A DNA stretch of 64,000 bases from Fratercula arctica. Taxonomy: Eukaryota; Chordata; Aves; Charadriiformes; Alcidae. The stretch is from positions 8,911,837-8,975,836 of the forward strand of contig CANTUZ010000014.1 of NCBI GenBank assembly GCA_947846985.1. Reading direction: 5' to 3'. The notes under the pieces are model-generated. The model made no database searches. It saw only the letters and a list, made by a program, of their open reading frames with translations, and was not told where the DNA came from. The translations under genes and the position numbers were made by a program. Shown here in pieces: positions 27,660 to 37,800 of the stretch. The stretch's first letter is position 1. Each line of letters starts with the position of its first letter.

Positions 27660-28140
27660 CCCATCCCGTGACCCCCCAAAACCCCAGTCGTAACTCCCAA
27701 AACCCCAACTGTGACCCTAAAAACCCCGACACACCCAAAACCCCAGCTGTGACCCCCAAAACCCCAGTCGTGACCCCCAAAACCCCAGCTGTGACATCAA
27801 AAACCCCAACTCAGACCCCCCCAAGATCCCAACTATGACCCCCAAAAAGCCCAATCGTGACCCCCAAAACCTCAGTTGAGACCCCCCAAGTCCTCAGTTG
27901 AAACCCTCAAGACCCCAACTGTGACCCCCCCCAAGTCCCCAACCATTCCCCTAAAAAGCCCAACTGAGACGCCCCCCAAACCTCAACCGTGACCCCCAAA
28001 GATCCCAACTGAGGCTTCCAAGACCCCGACTGTGACCCCCCAAGTCCCCAGCCATTACCCCAAACCTCAACCGTGACCCCCCCCCCCCCTCCAAGACCCC
28101 AACCATGATCCCCAAGACCCCAACCGTGACCCCCGGCCCC
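27660..28140. repeat. ~20-bp array, likely gene B 3' UTR
   Basis: About 20 units on ccccaactgtgacccccaaa with many single-base variants. If the poly(A) signal at 27460 is used, this array is transcribed as gene B 3' UTR. No coding sequence. Confidence 0.85.
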
Positions 28141-28433
28141 AAATCTTGCCCTCCATAGTGGGACGGCAGCGTTTACCCCCCCGCTTTGGAGAATTCCTCC
28201 CCTCCCCCCCTCCCGCAGCTCCGTTTGGCCGGATTATTTTTCAGGAGGTGAAATAAATACGTTGATAAATATAATTTCCTCTAAGATAAGGCTTATCCAG
28301 CTCAGGTGAGGCTCCGTCAGCTGGATTGAGTCCCAGCCCAGCGCAGGGATGTCCTCTCCAGCAAGGAGTCCCTCCCAGGATCACGGCGGGTTGGGGGGAG
28401 GGGGGGACACCACGACGACGGATTTCTCCTCTC

Positions 28434-31400
28434 TCACAGAGGAACCAAATCCCGCTGGTTTTTGACCCAAAAATATGAAATGCTTGGGGGGGGAGGGGAG
28501 GGGGATGGGACACACACGGCATTCCCCACCTCCCCTCGCCACCGGGGGTGAGATGGGGTGGGGGGGAGGGGCTGAGGCCTTTGGTCGCTGACCTCCCATG
28601 CCAAGGGTCCTTCCTGGTGGGCGGGGGGGGCACCTCGACCACCCCACCCCCAACCAGTTATTTTTGGAGGGGGGGGGGGGAATGTCACAGGGATGCTGCA
28701 CTTTCTGCCAGCACCTGTGAAGAGGGGAGGGAGCAGTGAGGATGGGGGGGGGGTCATGTCATGTTGTGTGTCCCCCCACCCAACAACCACGGTGCCGGTT
28801 GCGGCACCGGCGCTTTGCCCGGGTACCTACCAGCGTGGTGGGTGCTGCCACCTCCGCGTTGGGCTTGTAGGAGCTGTGTCCATAAGGGCCTGGAAGAGGA
28901 AGAGGGGGGTGAGGGTCCGGCAAGGGTTGGGGGGGGTGGGGTGTCTTCCCACGGAGGCGATGGGTTTGTGTGTCGTCGTCTTCCACCCCCCACCCCTGCA
29001 GTGGGTCTCACCTTGCTGGGCCATGGAGCCTCTGCCATTTACGTGGTAGATACCGGTGGCATGGGCATTGCGCCCGCCCGCCGGCCAGTTGCTGTCCTCA
29101 CTGGTCGTACTGGTGAGCCGGGTGAGTCCACGGGGCTTGTGTGTAGGGCTGGGGTGGGGTGGGGGAGATGCTGGAGCTCGGGGGGGCCCCAGCATTGGGG
29201 GTCTGAGCCACCTCTGGGGCTGGGGAGGCCCCATCTCTCCTCCCTGGACCGCTATGGACAACCCACCCACCCCACACCCCCCCACCCCCCCAGCCCTTTC
29301 ACCTGGCACCGGCAGATTTCTTCTTCCTTTGGGCCAAGCGGGCGGCGAGGACGATGCAAAGGACGAGCAGAACGAGGAGGGTGAGTCCCAGTCCCAGCCC
29401 CACACCCAGCCCCAGCCCCAGTTTGCTGATGTGGGTCTGGCAGCGGCCGCCGGCTGTCAGGTACCAAGGCACATCTGGGCAGCTGTGAGAGTGATGAGTC
29501 ATGGGCAGGGTCCTGAGGTGGGCTTTGGGGGGTTGGGATCCTCCAAGAGACCCGTTGGGTTCCCAGAGCCCTTCCCAGAGCTGGGAAGAACCCGGAAGAC
29601 CCATCCCCATGTCCATGGGTTGGGATTGAGTTTGGAGGTTGTAGTCAAGGGATTTTGGAGGTCAAGGGCAGTGGTTGGGTTTGAAGGGCAGGACTTGGGT
29701 TTTGGGCTCAAGTTTGGGGCTTGGGGGTCAAGGATCGGGTTTGGAGGGCAGGGGTTGGAGCGTTGGGCTCAAGTTTGGGACTTTGAGGGTCAAGGGTTGG
29801 GTTTGGAGAGCAAGGGTGGGGTTTGGGGGGCAGCAGTTGGGTTTGGAGGGCAAGACTGGGGGTTTGGGCTCAAGTTTGGGGCTTGGGGGTCAAGGATCGG
29901 GTTTGGAGGGCAGGGGTTGGGGTGTTGGGCTCAAGTTTAGGGCTTTGAGGCTCAAGGTTTGAGGTGTTGAGTCAAGGGTTGGGGCTTGGGGTCAAGGTTT
30001 TGGCTTGTGGTGAGGTTTTGGGGACATGGATTGGGGTTTGAGGACAAGGGTTGGGGGTCAAGGACTGGGGTTCAGGTTCCCACCATGGTTAGGGCTTGGG
30101 TGGGGTTAAGGGTCAGATTAGGGTTAAGAGGCTCATTCTATGACAGGGAGTAGGTTTGGGTCAGGAGGGGGGTTAGGATTAGGGTCATCCTTAGGTTTAG
30201 GACTGGAATCGGGTCTACAGTCGGCCTTGGGGGGAGATTTGGGCCAGGATGAGGGGGTCAGACTGGGGGTGAGGTGGGAATTATGGGTAAGGGGATGGTT
30301 TGGGTCCACTCACAAGCAGCGGGGACCCTCCAGCGTCAACCGGCAGAGCCCAGTGTTGCAGTTGATGGAGCCGGGGACGTTGAGGGTGCAGTTGGTGACG
30401 CAGAGGAGGCTGTTCTGCGTGCGGTAGGGGTAGTAATACCGGCTGAAGTTGGCCGGCGCGTGTTTTCTGCAGAGCTCTGGAGAGGAGAAGCCACCGGTCA
30501 GGGAAGTCCTGATCCCCACCCCCACCCCCCCATCCCACTCCCCACGGCTGTCCCAGCCATCCACGCTTACCTGTGGCGTTAAGTGCCGGCACCTCAGCGC
30601 GGGCGGATCTGGAGAAGGACGTGCTGAAGCAGAGCCCTTCTGGGAGAGGGAAGAGTGGGGAGAGGTCACTGGAGGCCACCAGAGATGTGGGGACCAACCC
30701 TCCAACCCTGAGCGGCGGTGGCTCGCTTGGCACCTACCCGCGGAGTGGCTGCAGTTTCGGGGCTGAGCCGCGGCGTTGGCAGCGTCCAGCAGCTCCCGGG
30801 CTCGGCGGTGAAGGTTGGTGGTGGGCTTGTCTCCGGCCGGTGGGTGCAGCATGACTTTGTAGTTCACCACTACGCTGCCTCTTCTGTGGGGCAGTGAGAG
30901 CATCGGCATGGGGCACAGGGTTCCTCGCTCTCCCATCCCATCCCATTCCAGGGCTTCCTCTCCCATCCCATCTCATTCCAGGGGTTCCTCACCTGTCACA
31001 TCTCATTCCAGGGGTTCCCTGGCCCATCCCAGGTGTTCCTCTCCCATCCCATCCCATGTCATCCCATTAGTTCCTCTCCCGTCCCATTCCAAGCCTTCCT
31101 CACCCATCCCGTCCCATCTCATCCCATCACATTCCAGGGGTTTATCACCCATCCTGTCCCATCCCATCCCATCTCATCCCATTCCAGGGGTTCCTCAACC
31201 AACCCATCCCATCGCATCCCAGGGGTTCCTCATCCCATCCCATTCCAGGGGTTCCTCACCTGTCCTGTTCCATCCCGTCCCATCCCATTCCATCCCATCC
31301 CATCCCATCTCATCCCAGGGGTTCCTCACCCATCCCATACCATCCCAGGGGTTCCTCAACCAACCCATCCCATCCCAGGGGGGTTCCTCATCCCATCCAT

Positions 31401-34400
31401 CCCATCCCACCCCATTCCAGGGGTTCCTCACCCGTCCTGTTCCGTCCCGTCCCATCCCACCCCACCCCATCCCATCCCATCCCATCCCATCCCATCCCAT
31501 CCCATCCCAGGGATTCTTCACCTGTCCCATTCCATCCCATCCCGTCCCAGGGGTTCCTCACCCATTCCCACCACCAGGCCCACACTCACGTCAGGGTCAG
31601 GACCCGGGTGCCACCGTAGCCAGAGACGTTGTGGTAGATCCTGTCCATCTGGGGACAGGGAGACATGTGTCACCAGTGGGGCGGGGCTGGGTGATCCCTT
31701 GGGATGGTCCCAGTGACCCCCTCATGACTTGCAGGAGGACACAGCGGGGGACTCACCGTCCGGCTGAACTCATCCACGAAGCTGCGGTAGGTGGGGGACG
31801 AGGTGTCCCTCAAGTCCTCAGAGAAGTTCCGGTTGGTGACACGTGCCAGCATCAGGATGGAGGGACCCAGCTCTTCGTGGAAGAGGGTAGGATGCGATGC
31901 CCGTCAGATGGGGATATCCCATGGGGTGTCCCTCTTGGGGACAAGGTGGGGTGTCCCCGTCTGCCTTACCTGCCGTGATGTTGATGGTTGATGCCCCGAA
32001 CTGGCAGCGGGCTCCGTCCACGTTGGGGGGGCAGAGACAAAACGTCCCTGTCCAGTGACCCCCATTTTGGCAGGGGTCTGTGGGAAGAAGGACGCAAGGG
32101 CTCATGGATACCCCCCATTGCCTGCCTGTACCCTCCTTCCCACCATGTCCAGCACCCCATGTCCCTTCCCAGATCCATCCAGTTGGGTGCACCATCACCA
32201 CAGCCCCCCATTTTGAGGGGGGGTGAGGGGGACAGGGAGAAAAGCGGTTCCTCGTCCCAACCAGCAGCTCCCTGGTGTGTCCCCCTTTAGTTGTGGGACA
32301 ACATCGGGGCTGTAGGGGTGGGGGTAACCCCTTTGGGTGGGGGTGGCCATGCAGATGGTCCTCTCACAGAAGGGACTGGGGTGGAGAAGGGTGGTCTTTG
32401 CCTCAGCACCCAACACCAAGGAGGAGCCACCAACCTGCGGTGGTTGGGATGGGCGTGGTGGTGGTAGTGGTTCTCCTGGTGGTCCTTGGTGTAGGTCTGC
32501 TTCTTGGTGTAGGTCTACTCCTTGGTGTAGGTCTGCTCCTCGTAGGGTGATGGGCGGCTACTCGGGACGTGGTGGTCCTCCCAGAGGTGGGGACAGCGGT
32601 GGTGCGGTGGTACTCACACCACGGACCATAAAACCCACCGGGGCAGTAACACTCTGTACCCACGGCCGTGCCACCGTTCCGGCAAGCCGTGGTTTCATCA
32701 CGACTGTCACAACGGGGTCCCGACCGCCCCGGTGGGCAGATGCACCGGTTGCCCACCGCCGTGCTGCCACCGGCACATTGGTCGGTGGTGTCCACCACCT
32801 CGCAAGTGGGGCCAGAGTAGCCAGGTGGGCAAAGGCATTCGGTCAAGTTGGCCACGCCACCGTTGTGGCAGACGACTGGAAGAGAGGTGGGGGCAGAAGG
32901 AGTTGGTGGGGGGGACCCAGGCGTCCTGGCCTCCCCACCGCCACCCCCAGCTCTGATCCTTGGGCATGGTAGACCCACATCCATCCTTCTTCCCCCCTAC
33001 TCTTTATCTTCTTGCCCCAGGAGACCCCTGGGAAGGAAAACCCCAAGGACCCCATGCCAGGGCACCCACCAACCACAGGGCTGGACCCATGTCCATCCTT
33101 CTCTCCCTCCTCCTCCTCCTCACCCCAACCCTGGAAGACCCCATGTCCCTCCTGGCTCTGGGAAGAAGACCCCTCCCACCCCAAGGACCCCATTCCAGAA
33201 CACCCACTAGCCGGAGGGCTGGACCCGTGTGGGAGGTAGAGGCAGATGGCGGCCAAGGTGGTGGGGGCTCTGCCGGTTGAAGAGGACAAGGTGGTGATGG
33301 TGGCCGAGCCGAGAATCTCTGTTGTGGTGGGCACTGTGGTGTGGGGAGGGGACTGGGATGTCACCACTACGGTCTCAGTGGCAGGGCTGGTGCAGTTCCC
33401 AGCGCATGCTGCGGTGGCATCCAGGAGGACCATGTGGGTGGCATTAGGCTGAGCTGGGGTAGCAGAGGCGTTGGTGGGAGCGGTTGGGAGCGTGGCCATG
33501 GTGTTGCTTTCCATGGGGGTCAGTAGAGTGTCCGTGGTCTCACTGTCCACGAGGGTCAGTACCATCACCGTGGTCTTGCTTTCCAGGGTGGTGGCCGTGG
33601 CGTTGTTATCCATGACCGTGGTGTTGCTTTCCAAGGGGGTCAGCACCGTCACCGTGGTCTCACTTTCCAGGGTGGTGGCCACAGTGTTGCTTTTTGTGGT
33701 CATAGTGTTGCTCTCCGTGACCATGGTGTTGCTTTCCAGGGGGGTTGGTAGCGTGGCTGTGGTCTCGTTTTCCAAGGTGGTGGCCGTGGTGTTGCTCTCC
33801 AGGGTTGTGGTGTTGCTTTCCAAGGGGGTCAGCACTGTCACCATGGTCTCACTTTCCAGGGTGGTGGCCACAGTGTTGCTTTTTGTGGTCATAGTGTTGC
33901 TCTCCGTGACCGTGGTGTTGCTTTCCATGGGGGTCGGTAGAGTGTCCGTGGTCTCACTGTCCACGAGGGTCAGCACCGTCACTGTGGTCTCGCTTTCCAA
34001 GGTGGTGGCCATGGTGTTGCTCTCCAGGGTTGTGGTGTTGCTTTCCAAGGGGGTCAGCATCGTCACCGTGGTCTCGCTTTCCAGGGTGGTGGCCGTGGTG
34101 TTGCTCTCCGTGACCGTGGTGTTGCTTTCCATGGGGGTCGGTAGAGTGTCCGTGGTCTCACTGTCCACGAGGGTCAGCACCGTCACCGTGGTCTCGCTTT
34201 CCAAGGTGGTGGCCATGGTGTTGCTCTCCAGGGTTGTGGTGTTGCTTTCCAAGGGGGTCAGCATCGTCACCGTGGTCTCGCTTTCCAGGGTGGTGGCCGT
34301 GGTGTTGCTCTCCATGACCGTGGTGTTGCTCTCCAGGGCGGTAGTTGGTAGCGTGGCCGTGGTGTTGCTTTCTGGGGGGGTGGCCATGACATTTCTTGCC

Positions 34401-35524
34401 CGGGGTGCCCGTGGCGTGGCTGTAGCCTTGCTTTCCGTCATGGTAGTTGGGACCGTGGCCACACTACTGTGTTCCAGGGTGGTCAGGACCGTGGTATGGG
34501 TCCCTGTGGTATTTGTTAAGCAGGTGACACCAGACATTGGTGTGGAGACCATCTCATCGACCGTCGTGCTCGGGCTCCCGACCGTGGTGTGTGCTGCGGC
34601 AGGGGACAGGCTGGTGCACTCACACCGGGGTCCCCAGGTTGCCGGGGGACAGTGACAGGCCACCCCCACCAACGTGCCACCGTTTAGGCACGAATCGGGT
34701 TGTTCTGGGTGCTGACAGACTTCTCCCCGGTAGCCCGGGGGACACACGCACACCGTCCCGAAAGCCGTGGCCCCGTTCTGGCAGGCGCTGGCAGGGTCAG
34801 GGTGTTCACAAAGGGGACCCCGAAATCCCGGCGGGCAGTAGCACTTCGTCCCCACGGCAGTGGCACCGTTTTGGCAAGCTTTGGCGGGGTCCTCCGTCTC
34901 GCAGCGGGTGCCGTTGTAGCCGGGGGGGCACACGCATCCCTCCCCCACCGCCGTGCCGCCGTTCTCACAGGGGGCTGGAAGAGGGACCTCAGGTTGGGGT
35001 GGGGGTTGGGACAACACAAATCCCAGACCCCTCCTCCCCGGTTGGAGAAAGGACCTGGGAATCCCACCCCACCTCTGAGGAGTCAACATCATCCAACCCA
35101 ACCCCCTCAGGAGAGGACCCAGGAGTCTGGGGCAGGGTGTCCTCCCCACAAAAACCAGCTCCGACCAGTGCCCAAGGCACTAAAACCCCGCCCAGAGAAG
35201 GGAAGAGGGAAACGGGCATCCATAGGGTGACTTTGCCCTTGGACGGCAGGTGGGGATCCCCATGGACACCCCATGGGCTGGGACTAACACCCGTGTGCCG
35301 AAGGCAGTTGGGTGGTCCAAGTTCTTCAAAGAGGAGCTTCCAGTGGACCAGGAAGCCCAGAAAGAGCCAAAAAAAAAAACCCCTTGAGGGATTTTTCAGC
35401 GGAGGTGGGATGATGCCTCACCACCAGCAGGATGAAGATCTCCCCGTCTTCTCCCTCTCTTACCTGACAGAGCCTCCAAGGGGATGAAGAAGAGGAGGAA
35501 GAAGATGGAAGCCAGCTCCATCAT
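28434..35524 (-). CDS. Mucin gene B: EGF-rich SEA transmembrane mucin
   Basis: Exons, high to low: 35524-35464, 34974-~33208, 32875-32435, 32077-31970, 31872-31757, 31648-31590, 30883-30738, 30639-30571, 30476-30314, 29482-29303, 29109-29012, 28889-28827, and a tentative last exon from 28714. That gives 1,090 codons before the last exon. Exon 1 is a signal peptide (MELASIFFLLFFIPLEALS; the second of two ATGs has the better context). Exon 2 holds four EGF-like modules (NGGTAVGEGCVCPPGYNG type), then a Thr/Ser domain rich in ESNTT sequons. Exon 3 holds three more EGF modules and an Arg/Pro/Thr spacer. Then come one EGF exon, a SEA domain in three exons with the cleavage motif GSVVV, a Cys-rich EGF-like exon, and a Leu/Gly membrane span (LTLLVLLVLCIVLAA) stopped by QRKKK. 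The tail has Tyr motifs (GIYHVNG, GPYGHSSYK). SEA and later exons match gene A in size and phase, so this is a MUC3/MUC12/MUC17 relative. The exon 2 donor (33208, or about 33068) and the C-terminus are uncertain. Confidence 0.88.
29500..30290. repeat. Gene B intron minisatellite
   Basis: Units on gggtttggagggcaggggtt and ttgggctcaagtttggggct, with a duplicated block near 29700-29790 and 29865-29960. It lies in the intron before the membrane-span exon. No exon copies seen. Confidence 0.8.
30950..31570. repeat. Gene B intron array (cccatcccattccaggggtt)
   Basis: About 25 units on cccatcccattccaggggtt and ttcctcacc filling the intron between two SEA-domain exons. No captured exon sequence. Confidence 0.88.
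33450..34540 (-). repeat. Gene B Thr/Ser repeat domain rich in N-glycosylation sequons
   Basis: Coding repeats inside gene B exon 2. Elements such as LESNTT, ESNTTVTESNT, TLESETTVTVLT and LVDSETTDTLPTPM recur in blocks. I count about 13 N-x-T sequons (mostly NTT, plus NET and NAT). This is a mucin-like domain that should carry both O- and N-linked glycans. Confidence 0.85.
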
Positions 35525-35840
35525 CAGCAACACCCGAAGGAGCCAGGAGCCATGGAACGACTGAGCCGGAGGCACCGACCGCAGGGACTTTTTGTGCCGA
35601 AATCCAGCCTGGTCATCAACCGCAAGGTAGGGCCGTGCCAGTAAATAATTACTGAGTAATTTTTTTATCGAATCCCAAAATAGAAAGGGTGTGAGAGGGT
35701 CCGGACGTCCCCATGGTGTTCCACCTTCTCGGCCAGTTCTGGAGTGACCACAATGGGCCCAACCCTTGAGCCGGAGACAAGGGAGGGAGGGAGCCGCGGT
35801 TTTCCCTCCGCCACACTGATAAGATTAGGGCGAGACATGG
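35525..35840 (-). promoter_or_regulatory. Likely promoter of mucin gene B
   Basis: Upstream of the gene B ATG (35521 or 35524). On the minus strand there is an A/T-rich TATA-like ATAAAAAAA around 35660-35667, about 140 bases before the ATG, and a GATA-type site (plus strand ctgataag at 35816-35823). GATA factors drive many gut epithelial genes, which would suit a membrane mucin, but this is inference only. Confidence 0.35.
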
Positions 35841-37408
35841 CAGGTTCCCCTTGATTACCGGCACCCACTCGTCCTGCTCCACCTTGGGGTGTCGTCCCCT
35901 CCCCAAACCCACACCTTGGGGCGTTGTCCCCTCCCCAAACCTCCTGGGGGTGGATGGAGAAAGAAAGGGGGGGGCGTTCAAGAGCTTTGTTCCTGCTGAA
36001 TCACCCCGGATGGTCGGAGCTGGGTTGGGACGTGGCAAAGCTGCGCCATGGCCACGTTCCCTCCCCCCCTCCACCCACTGCCAACACAAGGGTGCAAGTC
36101 CCTTGGGTGCTGGGGGGAGACAACGGGACCTGTGCCACCCCCGTGCCGTCCCCCACCTGGCTTTGTGGTCCCTCTTCACCACACAACAGGGAGGATGGTG
36201 GCACTGGGGGTTGGGCACCAAAACAGGTGGTTTCTTCAGGGCCACCCATCCCTGGGTGCCATCCCTGGGGCACCCTCAAGCTCTCTCCCTGGGCGTCTCC
36301 TTCCTTGGGTGCTGTCCCCAGGCTCCTCCGTCCCCAGGCACCTACAGGCACCATCCTTGGGCTCCCGGGGTGCCATCTCTGGGGTCCCACATCTCCAGGA
36401 ACCTGTGGGCAGTGTCCCCAAGACCCTTTGGCCCCGGGCACCCGTGGGTGCCATCTGCACCCATGGGTGCCATCCCCAGTGTCCCCTATCCCCAGCCACC
36501 TGTGGGCAGTGTCCCCCAAGACACCCTGTCAACAGACATCCATGGGTGTCATTCCCAGCACCCCCGCACCCCAGACACCCATGGGTGCCATTCCCAGCCC
36601 CCCACCCCCACCCCAGACACCCATGGGTGCCATTCCCAGCCCCCCACCCCCACCCCAGGCACCCATGGGTGCCATCCCCAGTGTCCTCTATCCCCAGCCA
36701 CCTGTGGGCAGTGTCCCCAAGACCCTTTGTCCCCAGGCACCCATGGGTGCAATTCCCGGGACCCCCAATCCCCCGTCACCCATGGGTGCTCCCCCTCCCC
36801 GTCTCCCCCCTGGCGCTGTCCCTGGTGCTGACGAGCCGGGCGCTGTCCGTGGTGGTGGCGACACTGTCCGGGAGGGGGGGGGTGTCCCCAGATTGTCCTC
36901 TGTCCCCTCCCCGGATTGTCCCCAGTCCCACCCCAGCCCCTTTCTCCCTCACCTCCGGGGTGTCCCGTATCCCCCCCACCCTCTTCCCTCCTTCCTGGGG
37001 TGTCCCAGTACTTCCCAGTGTATCCCAGTTTTTTCTGGGTGCCATGTGCTTCCCACTTTGTCCCAGTACTTCCCAGGGCTCCCCAGTATCTCCCAGTACT
37101 TCCCAGTATGTTCTGGGGGCCACGTGCTCCCCAGTGTATCCCAGTACTTCCCAATATGTTTTGGATACCACATGCTCCCCAGTGTCTCTCAGTACTTCCC
37201 AGTTTGTTCTGGGTATCACGTGCTCCCTAGTGCATCCCAATACTTTCCAGGGCTCCCCAGTGTCTCTCAGTACTTCCAGGTGTGTTCTGGGTATCATGTG
37301 CTCCCCAGTACTTCCCAGTGTCTCCCAGTACTTCCAGCCCTGGGGAACACCACTTATGACTGACCACCAACTGGGTTTAACTCAGTTCACCGCAATAACA
37401 ACAATAAT
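35841..37408. repeat. Spacer between mucin genes A and B, with two arrays
   Basis: 35841-36235 shows no gene. 36236-36800 is an array of about 45-60 bp units on cacccatgggtgccatcccc, including a tight 54-bp duplication near 36575-36660. 36990-37340 is an array on cttcccagtgt and tgttctgggtatcac of about 50-60 bp. Frames across these are repeat shadows. Confidence 0.75.
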
Positions 37409-37414
37409 TTTATT
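37409..37414 (-). terminator. Poly(A) signal of mucin gene A
   Basis: The plus strand reads tttatt, so the minus strand has AATAAA (within taataaaatt), about 390 bases after the gene A stop codon. GT-rich sequence (attgttgttattg) follows at once downstream on the minus strand, as expected for a cleavage site. Confidence 0.75.
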
Positions 37415-37800
37415 ACAACGTGTGACACCCGTGGGAAACTGGGGGTGGGGGGAGGGTCCCCCGTGGTGGTGACCCCACATATCACCACAACCTGCACCCC
37501 CTTAGGAGTCCTGCACCCCCCGGCTAAGGGTTGGGGGAGGGGCATCATCCCCACGTGGCCCCCCCCCCGGGCTCCACCCGGAAGCCACCGGGTTTCATCA
37601 TCCAAATAATAAATAAGAAGGGGGTTGTCCACCCCTCCCCAAAACACCTTGCTCGGCTTTCAGCACGACCCGCGTGCTGCTGGTCCGGCCACACCGGATG
37701 GCTTTGGGTCTCCTCTTGGAAGAGAAGACCCCGCTGGGTTGAAGTTGGAGAGTCTCCACTCTTTCATCCCAGAGTCGAGATGTTGGGAGTTGGCCCTTGA

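Noticed and set aside
28241..28642. 133-codon minus-strand ORF as the gene B C-terminus
   Set aside because: It is in a different frame from the exon that begins at 28714 and has no acceptor of the right phase that I could find.
32843..33207. Extension of gene B exon 2 to the stop at 32843
   Set aside because: The sequence after about 33208 loses Thr/Ser bias and becomes Gly/Glu-rich, phase-1 donors GTGGGT exist at 33207 and about 33068, and a strong acceptor for the next EGF exon lies at 32876.
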